Shown in pieces: positions 1 through 5,370 of a DNA stretch of 5,370 bases (its first letter is position 1; each line of letters begins with the position of its first letter). The notes beneath the pieces were generated by a model. That model was given only the letters and a program-made list of their open reading frames with translations, was not told the DNA's origin and made no database searches. The translations under genes and the position numbers were made by a program. This stretch comes from Solobacterium sp. (GTDB lineage Bacteria > Bacillota_I > Bacilli_A > Erysipelotrichales > Erysipelotrichaceae), in NCBI GenBank assembly GCA_017514645.1, contig JAFWJP010000269.1, positions 1-5,370 on the forward strand, read 5' to 3'.

Positions 1-1954
1 GCTGGGAACTCGAGAAGAATTCCTTGATGGCAGCAGTCAGCGGACGGATGTTCGTCAGCTGCTTCGGCGTCAGTCCGGACGCTTCCGCAATGGACATTCT
101 CTCCTTGACGACACGCTCCATACGCGACAGACCGATCCGGAACTGGTTCTGGATCAGCTCACCGACCGTACGGATCCGGCGGTTGCCAAGCATATCGATA
201 TCATCGACGCTTCCCAGGCCGTCCAGCATCGTCAGTTCATAGTTGTACAGCGCATACATATCCGGCATTGTGATCGTGTGCTTTGTATTGAGCGGATCAC
301 CGCCGATCAGCTTGACCGCGTGACCGTCATCCGCCAGGACATTGACTTCCTGTACGCAGGCACCGACGAGCCACAGTGTGACACCGTCTTCCTTGTTTGC
401 CATGGCGACGATCTCTTCCGCCTGAACGCTCTTCAGCGCTGCAACCGGCTCATCCGGCAGATAACGTTCAACATACAGATCACCGTCGGTATCCAGAACA
501 TCCTTACCCTTCTGGGTCAAACGTCCGAGTGCATACAGACGCGGTCCGAAGTTCAGGACAGCATTGACATTGTCATTGGTCAGAACAGCCGGTGTCGCGA
601 TGATTCCGGCATAGACCGTAACCTGTGTGCAGGCCTTGGCGATCTTCTTCGCATCTTCCGGTGTAATGACCGTACCTTTTTCCATCTGCAGGGAACCGGC
701 ATCGATATCCGTTGCCAGCACACGGCCGACCAGCGCATTCGTCCAGTCCGCACCCATGACCGCTGTCACAGGATGGGAGAACTCATGGATGAACGGCAGA
801 GCACGGCAGTTGATACCCTTGTTGATTTCATCACGGATCTCATTGCGCGTATTCTTGTCGATGAAGACGTTCTTCTTCAGGCAGACCTTGCCGTCCGCAC
901 CGATCAGATCGTCCTGCAGCATATGGTTTTCCATACGGTCAAGAACACTCAGCTTCTTCAGGACCTTGTAGCGTCCTGCCTTTGTCAGATCATACCGGCG
1001 ATAGTCGAAGAACTTGGCATCCATCAGGTTGATGGCGCCCTCGAATGTCGCGATTTCATCTGCGCGCTGGTTCTCGTACACCGACAGCAGCGCATCATGT
1101 CTTGTCTTTGTCTTGTCCGCGTTCAGCGTGTTCCCGATCTCTTCATAGTTGCCGAATACACTGGTATACAGCAGCATATAATCATTCTGGAATTCACGCT
1201 CTTCCTCCGGAACGATCACATCCGGATAGGTCTCGAAACGCAGGGCTTTCAGGAATTTCTGCATTCCTGTTGTATCGTAGGCGTCGTCGCCCTTCATCTG
1301 TTCCAGCGACATGCCGATCGCCTTGAACAGGATCGTGCTCAGGATCTTGCGGCGGCGGTCGATCGAAACATTCATGATGCGGCCCTGATCACGCTTCTTG
1401 TCATCAGACATGAACTCCAGCCAGGTACCGCGGCTCGGAATCAGTTCACAGGTATAGGTATCGTGCCCGGTGCGGTCTTCCGAAACAATGTCGAAATACG
1501 CTCCCGGGGAACGTACGATCTGCGAAACAATGACCCGCTCCGCACCGTTGATGATGAATGTTCCTGTCGGGGTCATGATCGGGAAATCACCGAGGAAAAC
1601 ATCCTCCCACTTGGTAAGGACTTCTCCGGTATCCTGATCGACCATCTCCAGTTCCATCTTCGCTTTCAGCGGTGCGCTGTAATTGGTCTCTCTCTGCTTG
1701 CATTCCACAATGGAATACTTCGGCTCGCCGAATTCGTAGTCAAGGAACTTCAGCTTGATATTTCCCGCATAGTTGTAAATCGGATAAATATCGTTGAAGA
1801 CTTCCTTGATCCCTTCCCGGACAAACCAGTCAAAAGACGCTGTCTGGATCTCAACAAGATCAGGCAGGTCCAGACCCGCACTGACCTTGGAGTAGTCACG
1901 CCTCAGAGACTTGGGACCATAATGCACAACGTGGTATGTCTCTCTATTTTCCAT
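1..1954 (-). CDS. rpoB: RNA polymerase beta subunit, N-terminal part (runs off left edge)
   Basis: Encodes the first ~651 residues of the RNA polymerase beta subunit, which with beta' forms the catalytic core of transcription. The start is the ATG at 1954-1952 ([20 protein letters not shown]), preceded by an AAAGGA ribosome binding site with about 8 nt spacing; an upstream ATG two codons earlier reads straight into TAA. Recognisable beta signatures in order are [20 protein letters not shown] from about residue 122, [12 protein letters not shown] near 175, DRRRKI shortly after, and [20 protein letters not shown] near 590, followed by SRMERVV. The frame is open to the window edge, ending in [17 protein letters not shown], immediately before the rifampicin-resistance cluster, so neither that region nor the catalytic C-terminal half is visible. 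It is the last visible gene of the rplJ transcription unit, 89 nt after the methyltransferase stop. rpoC would be expected next, outside the window. Confidence 0.98.
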   Translation of the reverse strand, partial: MENRETYHVVHYGPKSLRRDYSKVSAGLDLPDLVEIQTASFDWFVREGIKEVFNDIYPIYNYAGNIKLKFLDYEFGEPKYSIVECKQRETNYSAPLKAKMELEMVDQDTGEVLTKWEDVFLGDFPIMTPTGTFIINGAERVIVSQIVRSPGAYFDIVSEDRTGHDTYTCELIPSRGTWLEFMSDDKKRDQGRIMNVSIDRRRKILSTILFKAIGMSLEQMKGDDAYDTTGMQKFLKALRFETYPDVIVPEEEREFQNDYMLLYTSVFGNYEEIGNTLNADKTKTRHDALLSVYENQRADEIATFEGAINLMDAKFFDYRRYDLTKAGRYKVLKKLSVLDRMENHMLQDDLIGADGKVCLKKNVFIDKNTRNEIRDEINKGINCRALPFIHEFSHPVTAVMGADWTNALVGRVLATDIDAGSLQMEKGTVITPEDAKKIAKACTQVTVYAGIIATPAVLTNDNVNAVLNFGPRLYALGRLTQKGKDVLDTDGDLYVERYLPDEPVAALKSVQAEEIVAMANKEDGVTLWLVGACVQEVNVLADDGHAVKLIGGDPLNTKHTITMPDMYALYNYELTMLDGLGSVDDIDMLGNRRIRTVGELIQNQFRIGLSRMERVVKERMSIAEASGLTPKQLTNIRPLTAAIKEFFSSSQ

Positions 1955-1980
1955 TTATGCCATCCTTTCGTCTGCATTAT

Positions 1981-2021
1981 CCGGGGTACGGAGCGTGCAG
2001 AAATCCACCCCGTATTCCCGG
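1981..2021 (-). promoter_or_regulatory. Two-part RNA hairpin in the methyltransferase-rpoB gap
   Basis: On the minus-strand transcript, CCGGG (2021-2017) pairs with CCCGG (1985-1981). After a small internal loop, ACGGGG (2013-2008) pairs with CTCCGT (1993-1988), leaving a 14-nt loop. One pair of the inner helix is G.U in the minus-strand RNA but an A.C mismatch in the plus-strand RNA, so the fold favours the operon transcript. There is no U-tract after it, so it is not an intrinsic terminator. It lies about 15 nt upstream of the rpoB ribosome binding site. A role in RNA processing or in translational control of rpoB is inference only. Confidence 0.45.
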
Positions 2022-2043
2022 TTCAACTGCAATTGATAATCTG

Positions 2044-2649
2044 TCATTTCACGGACCTGAGGATCCAGAACCCCTTGTCCCTGTCCGCAACACTGCAGTT
2101 CCCGAACAGCCTCGTCAGCTCCTTCACAGCGCTTTCCGCACCGTGCTGGCGCCGCATGACCGCCAGGAAAACCCCGCCTGTCCGCAGATGCGCATGCGCT
2201 TCCGCAAACATGCTGTAGATCTTCTGCTTGCCGACCCGGACCGGAGGATTCGTGATCACTGCATCCGCAGAAAACGCGATTTCCGCGAATCCGTCGGAAA
2301 GCAGTGTCTCAACGGAAACACTGTTCTTCACAGCGTTCAGTTCCGTCAGTTCCAGAGCCCGTGAATTGACATCGGTACCGACAACGCGGCAATCCGGGAA
2401 CAATGATGCAAGCACCACCGAGATTACCCCGTATCCGCAGCCAAGATCGATCACCGTACCGCGGAGATCCTCCGCAGCAGCGTTTTTCAGCAGCACCTGG
2501 GTGCCGTAATCCACGCCTTTCTTGGCAAATACACCGTCATCGGTCGTAAAAACATACATACGGCCTGAAAACCGGAACGAGTGATCCTTCCGGTTTGTTG
2601 GAAGACTGCGGTTGTCGGTATAGTAATGTGACTGTGCCGTAAAAACCAC
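2044..2649 (-). CDS. ybxB: RsmC/YbxB-like class I SAM-dependent methyltransferase
   Basis: A 201-residue class I (Rossmann-fold) S-adenosylmethionine methyltransferase of the MTS small-domain type. B. subtilis ybxB, found at the same place between rplL and rpoB, is annotated as a putative 16S rRNA guanine-N2 (G1207, RsmC-like) methyltransferase. Visible motifs are an N-terminal HYYTDNRS segment (residues 8-15), SAM-binding motif I VIDLGCGYG (66-74), acidic motif II GTDVN (91-95), and the NPP signature of N-methyltransferases (NPPVRVGK, 134-141). The length suits the short form with a single catalytic domain; the E. coli enzyme carries an extra N-terminal pseudo-domain. The start is GTG: an in-frame TGA lies 9 nt upstream and the conserved N-terminus begins almost at once. 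The only Shine-Dalgarno-like sequence, AAAGGA (2656-2651), is 1 nt from the GTG, which is unusually close, and an out-of-frame ATG overlaps it. The rRNA target is inferred from family and position. Confidence 0.9.
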   Translation of the reverse strand: MVFTAQSHYYTDNRSLPTNRKDHSFRFSGRMYVFTTDDGVFAKKGVDYGTQVLLKNAAAEDLRGTVIDLGCGYGVISVVLASLFPDCRVVGTDVNSRALELTELNAVKNSVSVETLLSDGFAEIAFSADAVITNPPVRVGKQKIYSMFAEAHAHLRTGGVFLAVMRRQHGAESAVKELTRLFGNCSVADRDKGFWILRSVK

Positions 2650-2665
2650 ATCCTTTCAAAGGCCG

Positions 2666-2690
2666 AAAAGCCGAATATGATAATTCGGCT
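2666..2690 (-). terminator. Weak hairpin/attenuator after rplL
   Basis: In the 67-nt gap between rplL and the methyltransferase, the transcript can fold AGCCGAAT (2690-2683) onto ATTCGGCT (2676-2669): a perfect 8-bp stem with a 6-nt loop. Only about four U residues follow (2669-2666), so as an intrinsic terminator it would be leaky. A partially terminating or RNA-processing element at this position would lower methyltransferase and rpoB transcript relative to the abundant L7/L12; E. coli has a partial attenuator and an RNase III site after rplL. The stem is visible directly; its function is inferred. Confidence 0.5.
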
Positions 2691-2716
2691 GATTTCGTGA
2701 CTGTTGTGATCAGTAA

Positions 2717-3088
2717 TTACTTAATCTCAACGGAAGCTCCTGCCTCAACCAGCTGAGCCTTGATCTGCTCTGCCTCTTCCGGTGTGATGTCCTTCTTGAT
2801 CTCTGCAGGAACGTTGTCGACCAGCTTCTTCGCCTCAACCAGTCCCAGACCTGTCAGCTCACGGACAACCTTGATGACCTTGACCTTTGTCTCACCGAAG
2901 GATGTCATTGTGACTGTAACGCTTGTCGGGCCCTGCTCTTCAGCCTCTGCCGGAGCAGCTGCAACAGCTACCGGTGCAGCAGCGCTGACGCCGTACTTCT
3001 CTTCAATTGCTTTGACGAGCTCATTCAGCTCGAGGATCGTTGCTTCATCAAGATATGCAAGAATCTCTTCCTGTGTTAACTTTGCCAT
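2717..3088 (-). CDS. rplL: 50S ribosomal protein L7/L12
   Basis: A 123-residue L7/L12 (bL12), the multicopy ribosomal stalk protein that recruits and activates translational GTPases such as EF-G and EF-Tu. The standard three parts are visible. Residues 1-33 ([20 protein letters not shown]...) form the dimerising, L10-binding N-terminal domain. Residues ~35-53 are an Ala/Pro/Glu-rich flexible hinge. Residues ~54-123 form the factor-binding C-terminal domain, with the hallmark [20 protein letters not shown] and a following LVDNVP. Length is typical for the family. The start is the ATG at 3088, preceded by a strong GGGAGG site about 10 nt upstream; the ATG 9 bases before it is in another frame. 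It begins 21 nt after the rplJ stop and is co-transcribed with it, as expected for an L10(L12)n complex. Confidence 0.98.
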   Translation of the reverse strand: MAKLTQEEILAYLDEATILELNELVKAIEEKYGVSAAAPVAVAAAPAEAEEQGPTSVTVTMTSFGETKVKVIKVVRELTGLGLVEAKKLVDNVPAEIKKDITPEEAEQIKAQLVEAGASVEIK

Positions 3089-3109
3089 GGATTCATTTCC
3101 TCCCTTTCC

Positions 3110-3658
3110 TTAGGCAGCTGCCTCAGCAGCCTCTTCTTTTGTTTCCTCTGCATTTTCTGCAGGTGCGCCGCCGTTTTTCTGTTCAGCGACTGCGTTGACT
3201 GCACGCGCGAACTGTGCGACAGGTGCCTGCAGTACAGAAAGCAGCATCGACAGCATACCCTCTCTGTTGGGCAGAGCTGCCAGTTCATTCACGGTGTCTG
3301 CGCTGACGACTTTGCCTTCAACGACACCACCCTTCAGAACCAATGCCTTGTGCTTCTTTGCAAACTGTGCGAGAACACGGCTCGGCGCGGTTTCGTCCTT
3401 TCCGAACATCAGTGCGTTCGGGCCTGTCAGATACTCTTTGAGATCACCCAGTCCTGCTTCCTCAGCTGCTCTGGCTGCCAGCGTATTCTTGTAGACTTTC
3501 ATCTCTACGCCTTCAGCACGCAGCGTTCTGCGAAGCTCGGTGATTTCCGCAACTGTCAGACCACGGTATTCCGCAACAACGCTCGAAGAGGAATTCTTGA
3601 GTCTGTCACCGATCTCGGCAACGACACTCTTCTTGGATTCCAATACCGCCTGATTCAT
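3110..3658 (-). CDS. rplJ: 50S ribosomal protein L10
   Basis: A 182-residue L10 (uL10), the protein that anchors L7/L12 dimers to 23S rRNA at the base of the stalk. The N-terminal RNA-binding domain is recognisable from VVAEYRGLTVAEITELRRTL (about residues 27-46) and the following VEMKVYKNTLAARA. Next come LTGPNALMFG and APSRVLAQFAKKHKALVLKG. The helix near LSVLQAPVAQFARAVNAVAE is the L12-binding region. A 20-residue acidic, Ala/Glu-rich tail (GGAPAENAEETKEEAAEAAA) makes it slightly longer than many L10 proteins; such tails are common and presumably disordered. The start is ATG at 3658, with a GGAAAGG site about 11 nt upstream. It is the first gene of the unit, and its product probably autoregulates the operon through the leader just upstream. 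Confidence 0.97.
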   Translation of the reverse strand: MNQAVLESKKSVVAEIGDRLKNSSSSVVAEYRGLTVAEITELRRTLRAEGVEMKVYKNTLAARAAEEAGLGDLKEYLTGPNALMFGKDETAPSRVLAQFAKKHKALVLKGGVVEGKVVSADTVNELAALPNREGMLSMLLSVLQAPVAQFARAVNAVAEQKNGGAPAENAEETKEEAAEAAA

Positions 3659-3804
3659 TGTTTTATCAACCTTTCCAGTTATCGCATACCTGTGTATAAA
3701 AAGCCCTTACTGACAGTAAGGGCTTCGAGTTTAAAAACGTTAAACTTTCTACCTCGGTAACATAATTAAGGATATACCCGTTACTGTCTCTGGTAATTGA
3801 TAAC
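3659..3804 (-). promoter_or_regulatory. L10 leader (rplJL autoregulatory attenuator leader)
   Basis: The untranslated leader between the predicted rplJ start site (about 3804) and the rplJ ATG. It holds alternative pairings readable from the bases. (1) The terminator stem at 3701-3725. (2) A competing antiterminator in which ACAGTAACGGG (3787-3777) pairs with CCCTTACTGT (3722-3713), the 5' arm of the terminator: 10 pairs with one bulged C. (3) An earlier helix, GTAAC (3784-3780) with GTTAC (3761-3757), which would occupy the antiterminator strand. A further 7-bp hairpin, AGTTTAA/TTAAACT (3746-3728), lies between. This matches the known B. subtilis logic, in which L10(L12)4 binding to the rplJL leader stabilises an anti-antiterminator and causes termination. 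The exact L10 kink-turn contacts cannot be assigned by eye. Confidence 0.8.
3696..3725 (-). terminator. Intrinsic attenuator in the rplJ leader
   Basis: A strong rho-independent terminator upstream of rplJ. AAGCCCTTACT (3725-3715) pairs perfectly with AGTAAGGGCTT (3711-3701) around a 3-nt loop and runs into a U-tract (TTTTTAT, about 3702-3696). It lies between the promoter and the first gene, about 40 nt before the rplJ ATG, so it must be bypassed for operon expression. It is therefore an attenuator rather than the end of an upstream gene. Confidence 0.88.
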
Positions 3805-3810
3805 GTGTAT

Positions 3811-3839
3811 ATTTTAGATGGATTCTTCAGCAGTGTCAA
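3811..3839 (-). promoter_or_regulatory. Sigma-A promoter for the rplJ-rplL-methyltransferase-rpoB unit
   Basis: On the minus strand, a perfect -35 box TTGACA (3839-3834) is followed after exactly 17 bp by TAAAAT (3816-3811), five of six matches to the -10 consensus. The predicted start is about 3804, giving a leader of roughly 145 nt before rplJ. A near-consensus housekeeping promoter fits a ribosomal protein operon, with control exerted later at the leader attenuator. Confidence 0.85.
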
Positions 3840-3888
3840 TAGCCTGCTTCCGTGTTATTATCTCTTCGTATTCCGGGCAGGATCATCA

Positions 3889-3894
3889 TATAAT
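3889..3894 (+). promoter_or_regulatory. -10 box of the DUF1893 gene promoter
   Basis: A perfect TATAAT on the plus strand, 29 bp before the ATG at 3924, placing a start site near 3901 and a leader of only about 23 nt. The -35 region is weak: TTCGTA at 3865-3870, with 18-bp spacing, matches three of six consensus positions. A small inverted repeat, TTGAC-TT-GTCAA (3896-3907), covers the predicted start site. This promoter is back-to-back with the rplJ promoter. Confidence 0.55.
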
Positions 3895-3923
3895 ATTGAC
3901 TTGTCAAGAGAGGATTCAGCGCC

Positions 3924-4361
3924 ATGAATACTGATATCTGCAGAGAGATCCTGCACAGCGAACAGCTCACCTGCGTCATCGCGGATGAAAACAGAATCGT
4001 ACTGAAAAGCGCAGGCAAGGGGATCCTGCCGATGCTTGAGATCCTGGACCTGTACCGCAGCGGTGCCTGCAGACCGATGTACCAGGCGGACAAGATCATT
4101 GGGAAAGCAGCCGTCATCATTGCGGCGGAATGCGGCATCCGGGAGATCTACGCCGATGTCATCAGCCACAGTGCCCGGGAGATCGCCGAACGCAAGGGTA
4201 TCCGTATCACCTATGCACAGGAAGTCGAAATGATCCTCAATCCCGCAAAGACGGCGGAAGGACCGTTTGAAGCTGCTCTGCACGATGTCGATGAAAATGA
4301 TTTCGACCTTGTGCTGGAAACGATCCACCGGACACTCGATCGTCTGGGGATCCGGTACTGA
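3924..4361 (+). CDS. DUF1893 (TM1506-like, deaminase-fold) protein
   Basis: A 145-residue cytosolic protein that I recognise as DUF1893, the family of Thermotoga TM1506, whose structure resembles the cytidine deaminase fold. Its biochemical function is unknown. Visible family features are an N-terminal strand pair with AGKGILPMLEIL (30-41), the ADKIIGKAAVIIAA segment (55-68) that corresponds to the conserved DK-GKAAA helix, YADVISHSA (76-84), and the C-terminal EVEMILNPAKTAEGPFE (100-116). As I remember the family, the last element usually reads NR...CP-E; here the Arg and Cys are Pro107 and Gly113. The classic zinc-deaminase motifs HAE and PCxxC are absent, so deamination should not be assumed. 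The start is ATG with a GAGAGG site 10 nt upstream. It is transcribed alone, divergently from rplJ, with its own terminator touching the stop codon. Confidence 0.85.
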   Translation: MNTDICREILHSEQLTCVIADENRIVLKSAGKGILPMLEILDLYRSGACRPMYQADKIIGKAAVIIAAECGIREIYADVISHSAREIAERKGIRITYAQEVEMILNPAKTAEGPFEAALHDVDENDFDLVLETIHRTLDRLGIRY

Positions 4362-4388
4362 AAAAGCTGTATATCAACAGCTTTTTTT
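4361..4388 (+). terminator. Intrinsic terminator of the DUF1893 gene
   Basis: AAAAAGCTGT (4361-4370) pairs perfectly with ACAGCTTTTT (4377-4386) around a 6-nt loop and continues into a seven-T run (4382-4388). The stem begins at the last base of the TGA stop codon. With A-runs on one side and T-runs on the other it could also act on the minus strand, as a backstop to the terminator at 4443-4472. Confidence 0.9.
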
Positions 4389-4442
4389 CATAGATACCGG
4401 AATCTGCACCACCTGTCCGTTTCTGCTTTCGCTGCAGCATGC

Positions 4443-4472
4443 AAAAAACCACCTGCTTCCGCAGATGGTTTT
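4443..4472 (-). terminator. Intrinsic terminator of the membrane-protein gene
   Basis: On the minus strand, AAAACCATCTGC pairs with GCAGGTGGTTTT (one G.U pair) around a GGAA tetraloop, running into a six-T tract (4448-4443). It lies a few bases past the stop codon at 4478-4480. With the DUF1893 terminator it separates two convergent genes. Confidence 0.9.
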
Positions 4473-4477
4473 CATGT

Positions 4478-5149
4478 TCAGCCAAGCGACTGCGTTGCCT
4501 TCTTGAGGAAGCGCAGATAGATCACATACGCGATCAGCGACAGGATAAACGCCGCAGCCAGCAGGATCGCTTCCACCGGCAGCGCATCAGCACCGGTCGG
4601 ATCTCCCTTCATCGTAAACCAGAGAACCGCCCCGTTCAGCGCAATGCTGACGATATAAGCCAGTACCGTCCATGTCAGAGCCTTTCCGCCAAGCATGCCC
4701 AGTCCCGGCCGGTTCATCTGCTGTGCAACCGAGATCACGCCCTTGATGATGAAGAACTTCACCAGCATTTCCGCGATATTGTCCGCAATCGACAGGATCG
4801 TCGGCAGCGGTTCATTCAGGGTCAGGGAACTCTTGACAGAACCGATGATGATTCCCAGAACGACCCAGAGCAGGGCCGAGCTGAATTTCGGCTCATCCTT
4901 GGCTGCCTTCGTAATTCCCAGCAGATGAAGAATAAACGAGAGAAAACCGCATACGACCAGCGCAACAGCCAGTCCCAGCAGAACCGGTGAATCGTATTTG
5001 AGATTGATCGTTCCCCCGTCCAGGATCGAACCGCCCTCTCCGGCCCGCTGAATCGTTCCGGCAATGAATGAGATCAGCAGCGCCAGCAGTGACAGGATCT
5101 CTGCGGCATAGATCCGTTTGATGCCCTTTCTTGCATTTGCAAATTCCAT
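4478..5149 (-). CDS. Multi-pass membrane protein of unknown function
   Basis: A 223-residue integral membrane protein that I do not recognise as a named family. The start is the ATG at 5149 (MEFANARKGIKRIYAAEILS), preceded by AGAGGT about 8 nt upstream; an ATG at 5185, 12 codons earlier, is in frame but leads with a charged stretch (HNREEKE) that overlaps this site. Hydrophobic segments lie at about 13-33, 56-79, 91-105, 157-178 and 192-214, with a more amphipathic stretch at 118-142, giving five or six membrane spans. The N-terminus is basic (R7, K8, K11, R12), suggesting it faces the cytoplasm. Soluble loops are short: residues ~34-54 (GEGGSILDGG...) and 179-191. No enzymatic, transport or signalling motif is visible. 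It stands alone between its terminator and an insertion sequence end 88 bp upstream of the start. Confidence 0.85.
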   Translation of the reverse strand: MEFANARKGIKRIYAAEILSLLALLISFIAGTIQRAGEGGSILDGGTINLKYDSPVLLGLAVALVVCGFLSFILHLLGITKAAKDEPKFSSALLWVVLGIIIGSVKSSLTLNEPLPTILSIADNIAEMLVKFFIIKGVISVAQQMNRPGLGMLGGKALTWTVLAYIVSIALNGAVLWFTMKGDPTGADALPVEAILLAAAFILSLIAYVIYLRFLKKATQSLG

Positions 5150-5173
5150 CGTTATTACCTCTTTTTCCTCTCT

Positions 5174-5179
5174 ATTATG
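5174..5179 (-). promoter_or_regulatory. Possible -10 box for the membrane-protein gene
   Basis: CATAAT on the minus strand, five of six matches to TATAAT, lies about 24 bp before the ATG at 5149. No convincing -35 hexamer is found 16-18 bp upstream (GTGCAG at 17 bp is poor). The whole native upstream region is only 88 bp before the insertion sequence begins, so the promoter may be this weak one or may be supplied by the IS. Confidence 0.3.
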
Positions 5180-5237
5180 AATCATTTCACAATCATCTGC
5201 ACTATGTATTTGCAGGGAAAGAAACAGGACCGGTTAC

Positions 5238-5262
5238 TGATATGTACCCAGAAATCTGGACA
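5238..5262. repeat. Terminal inverted repeat of the IS
   Basis: A 25-bp terminal repeat beginning TGATATGTACCC and ending CTGGACA. It starts with TG, as IS3-family ends do, and lies just outside the transposase stop codon. The matching left repeat is not in the window, so the length is estimated by resemblance to related elements. Confidence 0.65.
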
Positions 5263-5272
5263 TATTGAATAA

Positions 5273-5370
5273 CTAAACGATAGCAGAATTTGAGATGGAT
5301 GTTTCTCTGTATTTTACAGGAGACATCCATTTTGTTTTCTTTTGTATCCGATCATTGTTGTAATAGATAA
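5273..5370 (-). CDS. IS3-family transposase OrfB, C-terminal fragment (runs off right edge)
   Basis: The last 31 codons of an IS3-family OrfB transposase, the DDE (rve-type) integrase that carries out strand transfer. Reading from the window edge the protein gives IYYNNDRIQKKTKWMSP and then VKYRETSISNSAIV before the TAG at 5275-5273. The YYNN-RIQ-K...MSPV-YR signature is characteristic of the extreme C-terminus of OrfB, just after the final catalytic Glu, which lies outside the window. Transcription is toward the membrane-protein gene. Whether the full transposase is intact cannot be judged here. Confidence 0.9.
   Translation of the reverse strand, partial: IYYNNDRIQKKTKWMSPVKYRETSISNSAIV

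Larger units (their letters stand above)
5238..5370 (-). mobile_element. IS3-family insertion sequence, right end (continues past window)
   Basis: The terminal ~133 bp of an insertion sequence whose other end lies to the right, outside the window. The boundary is placed at TGATATGTACCCAGAAATCT (5238-5257), followed by GGACA to 5262. In the transposase sense this reads TGTCC...ATCA, the usual pattern of an IS3/IS150-group right inverted repeat 10 nt after the orfB stop. It contains the transposase C-terminus. The DNA from about 5263 is visibly A/T richer than the genes to its left. A target duplication cannot be tested with one end; TGTACCC at 5243 is an alternative boundary. Confidence 0.82.

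Noticed and set aside
278..2218. A 646-codon open frame on the plus strand, the longest complete one in the window
   Set aside because: It lies antisense to rpoB and part of the methyltransferase gene. Its translation shows no domain, and the opposite strand encodes an unmistakable beta subunit. It exists because codon bias in rpoB leaves few stops in this antisense frame.
2652..2662. Perfect palindrome CCTTT-C-AAAGG around the methyltransferase ribosome binding site
   Set aside because: A one-base loop cannot form a stable RNA hairpin, and the repeat is too short to propose as an operator.
2760..3113. Plus-strand open frame opposite rplL, with similar frames opposite rplJ (3195-3494, 3350-3760)
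   Set aside because: The Ser/Thr/Ala-rich translations are antisense shadows of the L7/L12 and L10 coding sequences.
3884..3907. Possible second minus-strand promoter using TTGACA at 3907-3902
   Set aside because: No acceptable -10 box lies 16-18 bp downstream; TATGAT is only 11 bp away. The promoter at 3811-3839 has ideal spacing.
3836..4328. Minus-strand frames opposite the DUF1893 gene
   Set aside because: They have no ribosome binding site or recognisable domain, and the plus-strand frame carries the family motifs, promoter box and terminator.
4439..4990. 183-codon plus-strand frame opposite the membrane-protein gene
   Set aside because: The translation is rich in Gln, Arg and Asp without a domain, and it begins inside the minus-strand terminator. 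It is an antisense shadow.

Overview
The window looks like a chromosomal segment of a low-to-mid GC Bacillota (Firmicutes) bacterium. The evidence is the gene order rplJ - rplL - small-domain methyltransferase - rpoB (the order of B. subtilis rplJ-rplL-ybxB-rpoB), strong purine-rich ribosome binding sites, and an attenuated L10 leader. GC is about half by eye, higher than in Bacillus. A gut Erysipelotrichia- or Clostridia-like lineage would fit, but I cannot fix the genus from this sequence.

Layout. The left 3.8 kb is one minus-strand transcription unit, read right to left. It starts at a near-consensus promoter (3811-3839) and runs through a ~145-nt leader carrying a rho-independent attenuator. 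It then encodes ribosomal protein L10 (3110-3658), L7/L12 (2717-3088), an RsmC/YbxB-like methyltransferase (2044-2649) and the first ~651 residues of RNA polymerase beta (1-1954). The left window edge cuts rpoB just before the rifampicin-resistance cluster. Two non-coding hairpins sit between the genes, one after rplL and one before rpoB, where they could tune the ratio of ribosomal protein to polymerase.

Divergent from rplJ, on the plus strand, is a single-gene unit for a DUF1893 (TM1506-like, deaminase-fold) protein (3924-4361) with its own -10 box and terminator. rplK-rplA, which often precede rplJ, are not there. Convergent to it is a minus-strand gene for an unrecognised multi-pass membrane protein (4478-5149), with its own terminator. 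The right edge (from about 5238) is the end of an IS3-family insertion sequence: a terminal inverted repeat and the last 31 codons of the orfB transposase, pointing toward the membrane-protein gene.

Most of the window is housekeeping information-processing DNA. The best candidate for mechanistic interest is the rplJ leader, where mutually exclusive terminator, antiterminator and anti-antiterminator pairings can be drawn directly from the bases. I found no CRISPR array, tRNA, rRNA, defence system or clearly novel multi-gene system.
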